A stretch of 33,887 nucleotides of DNA from Candidatus Palauibacter soopunensis (GTDB taxonomy: Bacteria > Gemmatimonadota > Gemmatimonadetes > Palauibacterales > Palauibacteraceae). Shown here piece after piece: positions 1-8,960 of this stretch; position 1 is the stretch's first letter; the number at the start of each line of letters is the position of its first letter. Location of the stretch: positions 116,243-150,129 of the forward strand of contig NZ_CANPVT010000024.1 in the NCBI RefSeq assembly GCF_947581735.1. Reading direction: 5' to 3'. A model generated the notes under the pieces. That model worked only from the letters and a program-made list of their open reading frames with translations, made no database searches and was not told the origin of the DNA. The translations under genes were made by a program, and so were the position numbers.

Positions 1-206
1 CCGCGGATGTACGGCAGCAACGCGAGATATCTCGCCCGCTTGATCGCCGCCGCCACCGCCCGCTGGTGCCGCGCGCAGGTCCCCGTGGCTCGCCGCGGCA
101 GGATCTTGCCGCGGTCGGAGATATAGCGATCCAGCGTGCGTTCATCCTTGTAGTCCACGCCGAGCATCCGGGCCTCGCAGAACCGGCACGCCTTTCGAAA
201 GGCCAT
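1..206 (-). CDS. rpsR: 30S ribosomal protein bS18 (3' end beyond window)
   Basis: Small-subunit ribosomal protein that pairs with bS6 on the platform of the 30S subunit. The first 68 codons are visible, with the family core GKILPRR, then TGTCARHQR, then [12 protein letters not shown]. Only the last few residues should be missing. It has Cys7, Cys10, Cys44 and His47, which looks like the zinc-binding (C+) form of bS18 rather than the Cys-poor E. coli form; that is inferred from spacing. The ATG at 206 follows the rpsF stop TAA directly, with no gap, and a GGAGG lies just upstream inside the end of rpsF. The two genes are therefore co-transcribed and probably translationally coupled, the usual rpsF-rpsR arrangement. 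Confidence 0.95.
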   Translation of the reverse strand, partial: MAFRKACRFCEARMLGVDYKDERTLDRYISDRGKILPRRATGTCARHQRAVAAAIKRARYLALLPYIR

Positions 207-869
207 TTATTCCTCCTTCTCGTCGGCGGCGTCCTCCGCATCCGCGGACTCTTCCGGTTCCCCGGCGTCGCCGTCGGCGTCAGCTTCAGCTTCGTCGGCC
301 GCTTCTTCGGCCGCTTCTTCGGCCTCGTCCTCGCCGTCGGCCTCGTCGGCCGCTTCTTCGGCGCCGTCCGTCTCCTCAGCCGCGTCCGTTTCCTCGGTCT
401 CGTCCGCCGGCGCCTCCACCTCGGCTTCGGCTTCGGAGGGAGCCTCGTCGTCCGTCTCCTCGGCCTCCTCCGTTTCGGACGCCGCCCCCGCGTCGGGTTC
501 CGCAGCCTCGGCTTCGGCTTCCTCCGCGGCAGGCTCCTCCGTGGCGGGCGTCTCCGGCACCGGGTCGGGAAGCGGCAGCGGCTGTTCCGCGATCACGATC
601 AGGTAGCGGAGGACGTCGTCCTCGAGCTTCAGCACGCGCTCGAGCTCCCTGAGCGGATCGGGCTCCGAAGCGAACTGGGCCACGACGTAATAGCCGTTCG
701 GCTGCTTCTGGATGGGGTAGGCGAGTTGACGCTTGCCCCAGTGGACCGAGGCGGTGACTTCGCCCGGACCGTCGGCCGAGATGATGGCGTGGTAGCGCTC
801 GAGCTTTGCCTCGATCTCCTCGGAGGTCAGGCTCGAACGGAAGATGTACACGATCTCGTAATCGCGCAT
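207..869 (-). CDS. rpsF: 30S ribosomal protein bS6 with long acidic C-terminal tail
   Basis: Residues 1-95 are a normal bS6 domain (MRDYEIVYIF at the start, then WGKRQLAYPI and NGYYVVAQF), which binds 16S rRNA together with bS18. The ATG at 869 is chosen because it starts the conserved domain and has GGGAG a few bases upstream; the open frame continues 34 codons further upstream without bS6-like sequence. The protein is 220 residues, about twice the usual length. Residues from about 95 to 220 are an Ala/Glu/Asp-rich tail with essentially one basic residue, just before the end. In E. coli bS6 a short Glu tail is added after translation; here a far longer tail is encoded. rpsR follows directly. 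Confidence 0.95.
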   Translation of the reverse strand: MRDYEIVYIFRSSLTSEEIEAKLERYHAIISADGPGEVTASVHWGKRQLAYPIQKQPNGYYVVAQFASEPDPLRELERVLKLEDDVLRYLIVIAEQPLPLPDPVPETPATEEPAAEEAEAEAAEPDAGAASETEEAEETDDEAPSEAEAEVEAPADETEETDAAEETDGAEEAADEADGEDEAEEAAEEAADEAEADADGDAGEPEESADAEDAADEKEE

Positions 870-972
870 GGAGAACTCCCCTGGTCTCGTCGGCCCCGAC
901 TCGCGGTCGGAGCAGGAGTCTGCGTTGGTCGGCCCGCCGGAGCGCGGCGAACCCGTATGTGAAGGCGGCATT

Positions 973-1000
973 AGACTAGGTCATGCCGCCCCGCTGTCAA
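973..1000 (-). promoter_or_regulatory. Putative promoter for rpsF-rpsR
   Basis: Read on the minus strand: TTGACA (1000-995), a 16-base spacer, then TAGTCT (978-973). The -35 is perfect, the -10 is weak and the spacer is one base short. It lies in the 134-base gap between the hppA stop and the rpsF start and would give a leader of about 95 bases. The -10 hexamer is the same as in the proposed prs promoter. Confidence 0.45.
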
Positions 1001-1003
1001 GTT

Positions 1004-3151
1004 CTAGAAGAGTCCCAGAGCCCGCAGCGCGCCGCCGACGGCGGCGAGGGCGGTCTCCACGGCTTCCGGCGCCGCGGCGGCCATCCCATGCACGTCCACG
1101 AACCAGGGCGCGAGCACGAGCGAGACGACGCTCATCAGCTTCACGACGATGTTCATCGACGGCCCGGACGTGTCCTTGAAGGGATCGCCCACCGTGTCGC
1201 CGACCACGGCCGCCTTGTGCGGGTCGGACCCCTTCCCCCCGTGGGCTCCGGTCTCGATGTACTTCTTGGCGTTGTCCCACGCGCCCCCGGAGTTCGCCAT
1301 GAAGAGCGCGAGCAGCACGCCGCTCACGGTCGCGCCGGCCAGCGCGCCGCCGAGCGCCGCCACGCCGAGGAAGCGGCCGACCATGATGGGGACGATGATC
1401 GCCACGAGTCCCGGCACGATCATCTCGCGCAGCGCCGCCCTGGTGGAGATGTCCACGCAGCGCGCCGAATCCGGCTTCGCCGTCCCCTCCATGATGCCCG
1501 GGATCTCGCGGAACTGGCGCCGGACCTCCGCCACCATGCCGGCCGCCGCGCGGCCCACCGCCGTCATCGTGAGCGCGGCGATGAAGAAGGGCGTCACGCC
1601 GCCGATGAAGAGGCCCATCACGACGAGCGGGTCGATGAGGTTGATCCCGGTCTCGCGCAGGCCCACCGCGTTCGCGTAGGCGGAGAACAGGGCGAGCGCG
1701 GTGAGCGCGGCGGAGCCCACCGCGAATCCCTTCCCGATCGCCGCCGTCGTGTTGCCGAGCGAGTCGAGCGAGTCGGTGACCGAGCGGACCTCGGGCCCGA
1801 GTTCGGCCATCTCCGAGATGCCGCCCGCGTTGTCCGCCACCGGGCCGTACGCGTCCACGGACATCGTCACCCCGACCGTGGCCAGCATCCCCACGGCGGC
1901 GATCCCGATCCCGTACAGGCCCGCGAAGTTGAAGGCGAGGAAGATGGCGCCGGAGATCAGGAGCATGGGAATCAACGTGGATTCCATCCCGACCGCGAGT
2001 CCCGTGATGATGTTCGTCGCGGAGCCGGTTTCGGAGGCCTCGGCGATGCGCCGGATCGGCTTCTCGGCCGTGTAGTACTCTGTTACGAGGCCGATCGCGA
2101 TGCCGACGAGCGAGCCGAACAGCATGGCCCAGAAGGGACCGGCGTTGGGGTGGATGAAGATCCACTTGCCCTGCGCCGCGGCGTCGAACAACTGGAGGTT
2201 CACCGTGATCGCGTACGCCACGACCCAGAAGATCAGGGCCCCGATGATCGGCGCCCAGCGGAGGGCCGCCGCGGGGCTCATGCGCTCGAGGACGCGGATG
2301 GCGAGGACGCCGACCGCGCTCGCGAGGAAGCCGGCCATGATGTAGAGGACCGGCAGCGCCACGGCCTGAAGCCGCGCCCCGTCGAGAATCATCGCGCTCG
2401 TCACGCCGATGACGATCGTGGCGATGACCGAGCCGACGTACGACTCGAAGATGTCCGCCCCCATCCCCGCCACGTCGCCCACGTTGTCGCCCACGTTGTC
2501 GGCGATCGTCGCCGGGTTGCGGGGGTCGTCCTCCGGGATGCCGGCCTCGACCTTGCCCACCAGGTCCGCGCCGACGTCGGCCGCCTTCGTGTAGATGCCG
2601 CCGCCCACGCGCGCGAAGAGGGCGATCGAGGAGGCGCCCATCGCGAAGCCCGAGATGATCTCGCCGAAGGGGCGGAAGCCGGTCCCCTGCGGATCGTAGA
2701 TCGCGATCACCGCGCCGATCCCGAGCAGGCCGAGCGCCGCCACCGCGATGCCCATCACGGCCCCGCCGGAGAAGGCGACCCGGAGCGCCTTGGCCTGGCC
2801 CTCCGCGCGCGCCGCCTCGGAGGTCCGGACGTTGGCCGCCGTGGCCGCCTTCATCCCGAAGAAGCCGGCCAGGATCGAGCAGGCCGCGCCCAGCGCGTAG
2901 GCCACCGCCGTGTGCGGGCCGACGAGCCAGAACAGGAGGGCCGCCACGACGATGATGAACGGCAGCAGCACGGTGTACTCCCGCCGCAGAAACGCCATCG
3001 CGCCCGAGTGAATCGCCTCCGACAGCTCGGCCATCTTCTCGTTTCCGACGGGCTGCGCCTTCACGTACATGAAGAGCGCGAAGGAGAAGAAGAGCCCGAT
3101 CACGCCGAGCCAGACCGCAAAATCGATGTTTCCGACGATGTTTCCGCCCAC
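1004..3151 (-). CDS. hppA: Membrane-bound ion-translocating pyrophosphatase
   Basis: Integral membrane pump that couples hydrolysis of cytosolic pyrophosphate to export of H+ or Na+. The 715-residue length and about 16 hydrophobic segments fit the family. The pyrophosphate-binding signature [11 protein letters not shown] is at residues 192-202, followed by an acidic [11 protein letters not shown] stretch, and [12 protein letters not shown] is at 433-444. [10 protein letters not shown] (466-475) has Ala and Gly where K+-independent enzymes have Lys and Thr, so I predict the K+-dependent subfamily; whether it pumps H+ or Na+ cannot be read safely. The start is GTG at 3151, with GGGAG and AGGGA upstream. 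It sits 29 bases downstream of pth, so it may be the last gene of the prs operon. Confidence 0.95.
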   Translation of the reverse strand: MGGNIVGNIDFAVWLGVIGLFFSFALFMYVKAQPVGNEKMAELSEAIHSGAMAFLRREYTVLLPFIIVVAALLFWLVGPHTAVAYALGAACSILAGFFGMKAATAANVRTSEAARAEGQAKALRVAFSGGAVMGIAVAALGLLGIGAVIAIYDPQGTGFRPFGEIISGFAMGASSIALFARVGGGIYTKAADVGADLVGKVEAGIPEDDPRNPATIADNVGDNVGDVAGMGADIFESYVGSVIATIVIGVTSAMILDGARLQAVALPVLYIMAGFLASAVGVLAIRVLERMSPAAALRWAPIIGALIFWVVAYAITVNLQLFDAAAQGKWIFIHPNAGPFWAMLFGSLVGIAIGLVTEYYTAEKPIRRIAEASETGSATNIITGLAVGMESTLIPMLLISGAIFLAFNFAGLYGIGIAAVGMLATVGVTMSVDAYGPVADNAGGISEMAELGPEVRSVTDSLDSLGNTTAAIGKGFAVGSAALTALALFSAYANAVGLRETGINLIDPLVVMGLFIGGVTPFFIAALTMTAVGRAAAGMVAEVRRQFREIPGIMEGTAKPDSARCVDISTRAALREMIVPGLVAIIVPIMVGRFLGVAALGGALAGATVSGVLLALFMANSGGAWDNAKKYIETGAHGGKGSDPHKAAVVGDTVGDPFKDTSGPSMNIVVKLMSVVSLVLAPWFVDVHGMAAAAPEAVETALAAVGGALRALGLF

Positions 3152-3180
3152 GTTTCCCTGCTCCCTTGATCAGCGGGGGG

Positions 3181-3765
3181 TCACCCCAAACGGTTGAAGC
3201 GGTTCATCGCCGCTTCCACGCCATGTTCCAGCCAGTACTCCACCGCTTCGGCGGCGCGGGGGAAGGCGCCGAGCGCCCCCTCCTCCTCCGCCCGCGGCAT
3301 CCGTGACAACACCCAGGCCACCAGGTCGATGCGCTCGTCCGGCGGCCGCCCGACGCCGAGCCTGAGGCGGCCGTACTCATCGGAACCGAGACTCGCCGAT
3401 ATCGAGGCGAGCCCGTTGTGCCCGCCCGGCGACCCCCTCGCCCTCAGGCGAAAGCGGCCCGCCGGCAGCGCGACATCGTCGACGAGGACGAGCATGTCCG
3501 CCGCGGGGTCGAACCCCCGGGCGTCGAACCGCCGCTCAGCCAGCAGCCGCGCGAGCGACTCGCCACTCCGGTTCATGTACGCCAGCGGCTTGTGGATCTC
3601 CACTCCGGGGCGCGCCGTCCCCGTCGTCCACGCGGTGGGGCCGTCCACGCGAAAGGGGCCTCCGCCCCAGCGGTGCGCCAGGCGGTCGGCGAGCCACCAG
3701 CCGATGTTGTGCCGCGTGTCCCGGTACTTCGCGCCGGGATTCCCCAGAGCCAGCAGCAGCCGCAC
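3181..3765 (-). CDS. pth: Peptidyl-tRNA hydrolase
   Basis: Cytosolic enzyme that cleaves the ester bond of peptidyl-tRNAs dropped by ribosomes, recycling the tRNA. All the family landmarks are present: GNPG (residues 8-11, Asn9), the catalytic His in TRHNIG (His19), YMNRSG (Asn65), the Asp pair at 96-97, and GGHNGLASI (His116/Asn117). The 194-residue length is typical. It follows rplY after 33 bases, in the widespread prs-rplY-pth order. Confidence 0.95.
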   Translation of the reverse strand: MRLLLALGNPGAKYRDTRHNIGWWLADRLAHRWGGGPFRVDGPTAWTTGTARPGVEIHKPLAYMNRSGESLARLLAERRFDARGFDPAADMLVLVDDVALPAGRFRLRARGSPGGHNGLASISASLGSDEYGRLRLGVGRPPDERIDLVAWVLSRMPRAEEEGALGAFPRAAEAVEYWLEHGVEAAMNRFNRLG

Positions 3766-3798
3766 GGTCCCCCGCGAATCGGTCCCCGGCCGTTCGGC

Positions 3799-4458
3799 TC
3801 AGCCCTCCTCCGCCTCGGCCTCCGGGGCTTCGGCGTCGGCCTCGGCTTCGCCCTCTTCCAGTTCTTCGACTTCTTCCTCTTCCTCCTCGACCTCCTCCAC
3901 GGCAGGCGGCACGACGGTGCAGATCGTCACCGACTCGTCGTCGAGGACCTCGACCTCGCCCGTATCCACGTCCGAGACATGGAGCGAATCGCCGATCTCG
4001 AGCGCCGAGACATCGATGGTGAACTCGGCCGGAATCTCGTTCGGCAGACACTCGACTTCGATTTCGTGCCGGAGCTGCTGAAGGATCCCGCCCACCTCCA
4101 CGCCGGCGGGCGTCTCGTGCAGGTGGAGCGGGACCGATACGCGGATCTTCACGTCCGCGCGGATCTCGAAGAAGTCCACGTGCAGAAGCTGGGGTCGATA
4201 CGGGTGGCGCTGTATCTCCCGGATCAGGACCGGGCGCGGCTCGCCGCCGTCGACCTCGAGGTCGATCACCGTGGTGGCCGCGTGGATCCGGCTCAGGAGG
4301 CGCGAAAGCTCGTGCGTGTCCAGCGCCAGCGACTCGGCCTCGTCCCGGCGCCCGTACACGACCGCGGGCAACTGGCCGCTGCGGCGAAGCTGCCGCGCGG
4401 CGCCCTTTCCGGACGTCGTCCGCGTCCGCGCCGTGAGTGTGGCGGATTCGTTCGTCAT
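3799..4458 (-). CDS. rplY: 50S ribosomal protein bL25/general stress protein Ctc
   Basis: A 5S rRNA-binding protein of the long TL5/Ctc type. It has an N-terminal L25 domain (about residues 6-95, with VLIREIQRHP and LLHVDFFEI) and a C-terminal beta domain (about 100-180, with VEVGGILQQ and DVSALEIGDSLHV). Residues from about 188 to 219 are a tail almost entirely of Glu, Ala and Asp. It starts with ATG at 4458, 20 bases after the prs stop. Acidic tails are known in Ctc proteins, so this one is less unusual than the tail on bS6 in the same window. Confidence 0.93.
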   Translation of the reverse strand: MTNESATLTARTRTTSGKGAARQLRRSGQLPAVVYGRRDEAESLALDTHELSRLLSRIHAATTVIDLEVDGGEPRPVLIREIQRHPYRPQLLHVDFFEIRADVKIRVSVPLHLHETPAGVEVGGILQQLRHEIEVECLPNEIPAEFTIDVSALEIGDSLHVSDVDTGEVEVLDDESVTICTVVPPAVEEVEEEEEEVEELEEGEAEADAEAPEAEAEEG

Positions 4459-4478
4459 CTTTGCTCTCTTACTTGCTC

Positions 4479-5444
4479 TTACTTGAACAGTTTGCTCACT
4501 GAGGTGTTCTCGTGCGTGCTCTCGATGGCCTGCGCGAGCAGACTCGCCACGGAAAGCACGGTCAGGTTCGGGAGCGCTTCCTGCACTCCCGGAGCGAGCG
4601 GCACGGTGTCCGTCACCGTGATCTCCTTCACGTCGGCCGACGCGATACGCTCCACCGCCGGCCCCGAGAAGAGGGGGTGCGTGGCGAGGATGTAGATGTC
4701 CAGGGCGCCGCGCTCCTTCAGCACCTCGATGGCCGACACCATCGTCCCGGCCGTGTCGATCATGTCGTCGGGCACGATGCAGTGCTTCCCTTCGACTTCA
4801 CCCACGATGTTCGAGACCTCCGCCTCGTTCGGGGCCGGACGCCGCTTGTCGATGATCGCGAGGTCTCCGCCGAGGCGTCGGGCGTAGCCGCGCGCCATCT
4901 TCGCCGCGCTCACGTCCGTCGCGACGACGACCAGGTTGTCCAGCTTCTTCATCTCGTAGTAGCGCCGGAAGACGGGGGCCGCGTAGAGGTGATCCACGGG
5001 GATGTCGAAGAAGCCCTGGATCTGGTGCTGGTGGAAGTCGATCGAGAGGACGCGGTCCGCGCCGGCGGCCGTCATCAGGTTCGCGAGCAGCTTCGCCGCG
5101 ATCGACACGCGCGGCTGGTCCTTCCGGTCGGAGCGCCCGTACCCGTAGTAGGGGACGACCGCGGTGACCCTCGCCGCCGAGGCGCGCTTCGCCGCGTCGA
5201 GCAGGATCAGGAGTTCGAGCACGTTCTCCGCCGGCGGGTTCGTGGGCTGGATGAGGAAGACATCGCGCCCGCGCACGTTCTCGTCGATGCGCACGAAGAT
5301 CTCGCCGTCGGCGAACCGCTTGATGGTGACGTCGCACAGCCGCTCTCCGAGCACGTCGGCGATCCCCTGCGCAAGGGCGGGATTCGCCGTGCCCGAAAGC
5401 AGCATGATCGGACTCGTATGGAACGAGAAGTCCGTGGTGTCCAT
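4479..5444 (-). CDS. prs: Ribose-phosphate pyrophosphokinase (PRPP synthetase)
   Basis: Makes PRPP from ribose 5-phosphate and ATP for nucleotide, His and Trp synthesis; cytosolic. It is 321 residues. Readable motifs are FADGEIFVRIDENVRG (44-59), the class I signature DFHQHQIQGFFDIPVDHL (136-153) and the PRPP loop DDMIDTAGT (226-234). Pro precedes this loop where Val is usual, a small oddity. It heads a prs-rplY-pth cluster with gaps of 20 and 33 bases. Confidence 0.96.
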   Translation of the reverse strand: MDTTDFSFHTSPIMLLSGTANPALAQGIADVLGERLCDVTIKRFADGEIFVRIDENVRGRDVFLIQPTNPPAENVLELLILLDAAKRASAARVTAVVPYYGYGRSDRKDQPRVSIAAKLLANLMTAAGADRVLSIDFHQHQIQGFFDIPVDHLYAAPVFRRYYEMKKLDNLVVVATDVSAAKMARGYARRLGGDLAIIDKRRPAPNEAEVSNIVGEVEGKHCIVPDDMIDTAGTMVSAIEVLKERGALDIYILATHPLFSGPAVERIASADVKEITVTDTVPLAPGVQEALPNLTVLSVASLLAQAIESTHENTSVSKLFK

Positions 5445-5590
5445 GCGTGTCGACTGGCTCGCTGGTCTGGTTCCGGCATTCGTCGCTCCGCGCCCGTGAC
5501 GCGCGCGCGGGGCCGTGCCGGAATGGAGAGAAACTGTGTGGGTCCCGAACCCGTGTGCCGCGGGGCCGAACCCCTCGGCGACAGCGGCCC

Positions 5591-5620
5591 AGACTATCGG
5601 TTCACGCGGGTTTCTGTCAA
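5591..5620 (-). promoter_or_regulatory. Putative promoter for the prs operon
   Basis: On the minus strand TTGACA (5620-5615) is followed by an 18-base spacer and TAGTCT (5596-5591). The -35 overlaps the stop codon of the upstream mscS gene. The leader to prs would be about 140 bases. A perfect -35 with a poor -10. Confidence 0.4.
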
Positions 5621-6684
5621 CGAGCGTCCGGCGTCGCGCGCCCCGGAATCGTGTAGATGACCTGTGTCGGGTACGCGAACTCGACGCCGTGCCGGTCGAA
5701 CCGTTCGTGGATCGCGAGCAGCACCGCCTGCTTCGCGTCCATGAAACGGGCGTACTCCGGGACGGTCATGTAGAAGATGGTGTCGAACTCGATCGCGGAG
5801 TCCGCGAAGCCCGACAGGTGGCAGCGGTCGAAGCGGGTCTCCTCCTGCGCCGCCACGATCTCCTCGATCCAGCCGGGGATCTGCGCCAGGAGGTCGCGCG
5901 GCGTGTCGTAGGTCACGCCGATCTTCAGCGCCCCGCGCCGGTCCTCCATGCGCCCGAGGTTGCGGATGCGGGTGTTGATCACGTCGCTGTTTCCGAGGAT
6001 GAGTTGCTCGCCCCCGAGGCTCCGGAGCCGGGTCGTCTTGAGGCCGATGTGCTCCACCGATCCCTGGAACTCGCCGATGACGAGGAAGTCGCCGATGACG
6101 AAGGGCTTGTCGAGGATGATGGAGAGCGACGCGAGCAGGTCGCCGAGGACGTTCTGGGCCGCGAGGGCGACGGCGATGCCCCCGATGCCGAGGCCCGCGA
6201 GCAGGGCCGCGACCTCGACCCCGAGGTTGTCGAGGATGAGGAGGAGGACGACGGACCACACGGCGAGCCGGCCCACGAAGGAGAGCGCGCCGACCATGGT
6301 CACGGCCTCCGCGTCCTCGCCCGCGGTGGCATCCACGAAGCGGCGCACCCAGAAGGCGATGGCGGCGCTCGCCCAGATGCCGCCCTGGACGACGATGGCG
6401 ATGACCGCGGCGCGGCGGATCACGATCGACACGACCGGGTCGAGTTCGAGCACGAGCGAGGCGGCGAAGAGCCCCACGAAGAGGATGAGGGCGAACTTCG
6501 TCTCGCCGAGCACAGCGGCGACGAGATCGTCGAGCGAGGTCCGCGTCTGGCTCGCGAAGCGCGCGAACGCCCGCAGCGCGTAGCGTTCGAGCAGCCACAG
6601 CGCGAGCGTCGTGACGGCGTAGATGCCGGCGGCGATCAGCCAGGCCGAAAGCGTGTTTCCGTAGATCGTCTGGTCCAGGCCCAT
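5617..6684 (-). CDS. MscS-family mechanosensitive ion channel
   Basis: Inner-membrane channel family that opens under membrane tension to release solutes. 355 residues. Hydrophobic segments lie near residues 14-32, 63-82, 87-112 and 133-155, followed by the Gly/Ala-rich pore helix (LLAGLGIGGIAVALAAQN) and the MscS beta domain (KPFVIGDFLVIGEFQGSVEHI, then TRLRSLGGEQLILGNSDV). The C-terminal alpha/beta domain is present. It starts 16 bases after the stop of the yyaL-like gene, so the two are probably co-transcribed. Whether it gates like MscS or has another role cannot be told. Confidence 0.92.
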   Translation of the reverse strand: MGLDQTIYGNTLSAWLIAAGIYAVTTLALWLLERYALRAFARFASQTRTSLDDLVAAVLGETKFALILFVGLFAASLVLELDPVVSIVIRRAAVIAIVVQGGIWASAAIAFWVRRFVDATAGEDAEAVTMVGALSFVGRLAVWSVVLLLILDNLGVEVAALLAGLGIGGIAVALAAQNVLGDLLASLSIILDKPFVIGDFLVIGEFQGSVEHIGLKTTRLRSLGGEQLILGNSDVINTRIRNLGRMEDRRGALKIGVTYDTPRDLLAQIPGWIEEIVAAQEETRFDRCHLSGFADSAIEFDTIFYMTVPEYARFMDAKQAVLLAIHERFDRHGVEFAYPTQVIYTIPGRATPDAR

Positions 6685-6700
6685 GCCTTGAACTCCAGTG

Positions 6701-8833
6701 TCAGCCGAGTTGCTCCACCATCTCCGCGACGTCGGTCGTCGGACGGCGGCAGGCGAAGTCGGTGCAAACGTATGCCGTCGCCTTCCCGTCCAGGAGGTCG
6801 TGCGGCGCGGTGAAGGGCGCGATCTCCGCGAGCGCTTCGGACGAACCGCCGGCCGGCTTGAAGAGGACGGCGGTGCGGGGCGCGTAGCGGGCGGCGAGCG
6901 CGGCCAGCATGCGCCGCGTGCCGGGCTCGCCGGGCTCGCCCGTCACGACGACTTCCTGCGCCGGGCCCAGCGCGAGATCGAGTGCGACGAGCGACATCGT
7001 GTGCGCGGAGGGGGCGCCGGCGACGGGGCCGGCGAGCGCGCCGCGCAGCGCCTCCGCCCGGTCCAGGAGTTCGAGGTCGCCCGTGAGCCGGCCGAGCCGG
7101 AGGAGCACGTACCACGTCGTCGCGTTGGCCGAGGGCGTGGCCCCGTCGTACAGCTCCTTCTGCCGGACCGGCACGTCCCGCTGCGCCGCGTCCACGTTGA
7201 ACACGCCGAGCCGGTCGGGGTCCCAGAAGCGCTCCAGCAGCGCGTCGAGCAACTCGCGCGCCGCGCGGAGCCAGCGCGGGTCGAACGTGGCCCCGTACAG
7301 CTCGACCAACCCCCAGATGAGGCAGGCGTGGTCCGCCGCGCCGGCGGGGATGGCCGCGTCCCCGTCCCGGTAGCGGTGGAGCAGCCGTCCCTCGCCGTCG
7401 CGCAGCCGGTCGAGGATGAAGTCCGCCGCCCGCGCCGCCGACGCGACGAGCGACTCGTCGCCGAACGCGAGGCCGCTCCGCGCCAGCGCGGCGATCATGA
7501 GCCCGTTCCAGTCCGTGAGGATCTTGTCGTCGAGCAGCGGGCGCTCCCGCGTCTCCCGCTTCTCGAACAGGACGCGGCGCGCCTGCTCCAGCCGTTGCTC
7601 GACGTCCTCGGCACGGGCGGCATCGGCGGCCTCCGCTCCGAGCGCCTCCGCAATCTCGGCGGGCGTTTCTCCCATGTGCAGGATATTCTCGCCGGTGCGG
7701 AGCCCCGACGCCTCGTCGGCGAAGTTGCCGCGCGCCTCGACCCGGAAGGCGCGCCGCGCGAGCCCGGCCGCGTCCTCCCCGAGCGCCTCCGTCAGCAGCT
7801 CGTCGAACTCCTCCCGCGTCCACACGTAGAAGGCGCCTTCGCGCCCCTCGCTGTCCGCATCCTCCGCGGAATAGAAGCCGCCCTCCGCGTCCGTGAGGTC
7901 GCGCGCCACGTACTCGTAGATCTCGAGGGCCACCCTCCGGTGCGCGTCGTCGCCCGTCACCTGCCACAGCTCCGTGTACGCCATGGCGAGCAGCGCCTGG
8001 TCGTAGAGCATCTTCTCGAAGTGGGGGACGAGCCAGCGGGCGTCCGTCGAGTAGCGGTGGAAGCCGTACCCGACGTGGTCGAAGATCCCTCCCCGCCTCA
8101 TCGAGACGAGCGTCTTCTCCACCATCTCCACGCCGCGGCGGTCGCCCGTGCGGTCGCTCCAGCGCAGGAGGAAGAGGAGTTGGTGCGGCGCGGGGAACTT
8201 CGGAGCCCGGGAAAACCCTCCCTGGTGGGGGTCGAAGCGGGCGTGCAGGTCGCCGAAGCCGCGGCGGAGCGTCTCCTCGTCGAGCGCCCCCTCGCCGGAG
8301 CCCAGCCCGCGGACCTCGACCTCCCGGATGGCCGCCAGCGCCGAGGCCCCGGCCGCCTCGACATCCGCCCGCCGCTCCCGCCACAGCGCGGCGAGCCGGG
8401 GCAGCAGGTCCAGCATCCCCGCCCGCCCCGCCACGCTCTCGCGCGGGAAGTAGGTGCCGGCGAAGAAGGGCTGCTTGTCCGGCGTCATCACGATCGTGAG
8501 CGGCCAACCCCCCTGCCCCGTCATGAGCTGGCACGCCGTCATGTAGACGCCGTCGATGTCCGGGCGTTCTTCGCGGTCCACCTTGATCGACACGAAGTCC
8601 CGGTTGAGGAGCGCGGCGACATCCTCATCCTCGAAGGACTCGTGCTCCATGACGTGGCACCAGTGGCAGGTCGCGTACCCGATGGAGAGGAAGATCGGAC
8701 GGTCTTCGGACCGGGCGCGCGCGAAGGCCTCCTCCCCCCACGGCACCCAGTCCACGGGATTGAAGGCGTGCTGGAGAAGGTAGGGACTCTTCTCCCGCGC
8801 GAGCCGGTTGGGGCGTGCGCCGGAATCAGGCAT
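6701..8833 (-). CDS. YyaL/spermatogenesis-associated 20-like thioredoxin-domain protein (DUF255)
   Basis: A 710-residue cytosolic protein with an N-terminal thioredoxin-like DUF255 domain and a C-terminal alpha/alpha-barrel region like N-acylglucosamine 2-epimerases. N-terminal landmarks are [14 protein letters not shown] (16-29), CHWCHVM (56-62, a CxxC pair), [17 protein letters not shown] and GTYFPRES. Later [27 protein letters not shown] is recognisable as separate short motifs ([14 protein letters not shown] and [10 protein letters not shown]). The exact biochemical role of this widespread family is not settled. The ATG at 8833 lies 17 bases downstream of tRNA-Gln, so this gene and mscS interrupt the common ispE/tRNA-Gln/prs order. 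Confidence 0.9.
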   Translation of the reverse strand: MPDSGARPNRLAREKSPYLLQHAFNPVDWVPWGEEAFARARSEDRPIFLSIGYATCHWCHVMEHESFEDEDVAALLNRDFVSIKVDREERPDIDGVYMTACQLMTGQGGWPLTIVMTPDKQPFFAGTYFPRESVAGRAGMLDLLPRLAALWRERRADVEAAGASALAAIREVEVRGLGSGEGALDEETLRRGFGDLHARFDPHQGGFSRAPKFPAPHQLLFLLRWSDRTGDRRGVEMVEKTLVSMRRGGIFDHVGYGFHRYSTDARWLVPHFEKMLYDQALLAMAYTELWQVTGDDAHRRVALEIYEYVARDLTDAEGGFYSAEDADSEGREGAFYVWTREEFDELLTEALGEDAAGLARRAFRVEARGNFADEASGLRTGENILHMGETPAEIAEALGAEAADAARAEDVEQRLEQARRVLFEKRETRERPLLDDKILTDWNGLMIAALARSGLAFGDESLVASAARAADFILDRLRDGEGRLLHRYRDGDAAIPAGAADHACLIWGLVELYGATFDPRWLRAARELLDALLERFWDPDRLGVFNVDAAQRDVPVRQKELYDGATPSANATTWYVLLRLGRLTGDLELLDRAEALRGALAGPVAGAPSAHTMSLVALDLALGPAQEVVVTGEPGEPGTRRMLAALAARYAPRTAVLFKPAGGSSEALAEIAPFTAPHDLLDGKATAYVCTDFACRRPTTDVAEMVEQLG

Positions 8834-8850
8834 GGAAATCAGGCATGGGA

Positions 8851-8921
8851 TTGGCCCCCCAGGGGTCGAACCTGGATCATCGGCTCCAAAGGCCGGTGTC
8901 TTGCCATTAGACGAGGGGCCA
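8851..8921 (-). tRNA. tRNA-Gln (anticodon TTG)
   Basis: Read on the minus strand: acceptor TGGCCCC pairs fully with GGGGCCA, including the U1-A72 pair common in tRNA-Gln. The D arm is GTC/GAC, the anticodon loop is CTTTGGA, and the T arm is CCAGG-TTCGACC-CCTGG. The anticodon stem has four good pairs and a C-A mismatch at the outer pair. The 3' CCA is not encoded (A then TCC follows), so the nucleotidyltransferase is needed. It lies between ispE and the yyaL-like gene on the same strand. Confidence 0.95.
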
Positions 8922-8960
8922 GAGGCGCCGAAGATGGCGTCCCGCGGCCAACCGAGTCAA

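Noticed and set aside
66-962. Long plus-strand open frame opposite rpsF
   Set aside because: It is the mirror of the low-complexity acidic tail of bS6. High G+C leaves several frames open; it has no family motifs.
983-3169. A 728-codon plus-strand frame opposite hppA
   Set aside because: Its product is Arg/His/Asp/Gly-rich with no domain, while the minus strand encodes a complete pyrophosphatase.
5207-5479. Ser/Arg-rich minus-strand frame over the prs start
   Set aside because: Out-of-frame shadow of prs.
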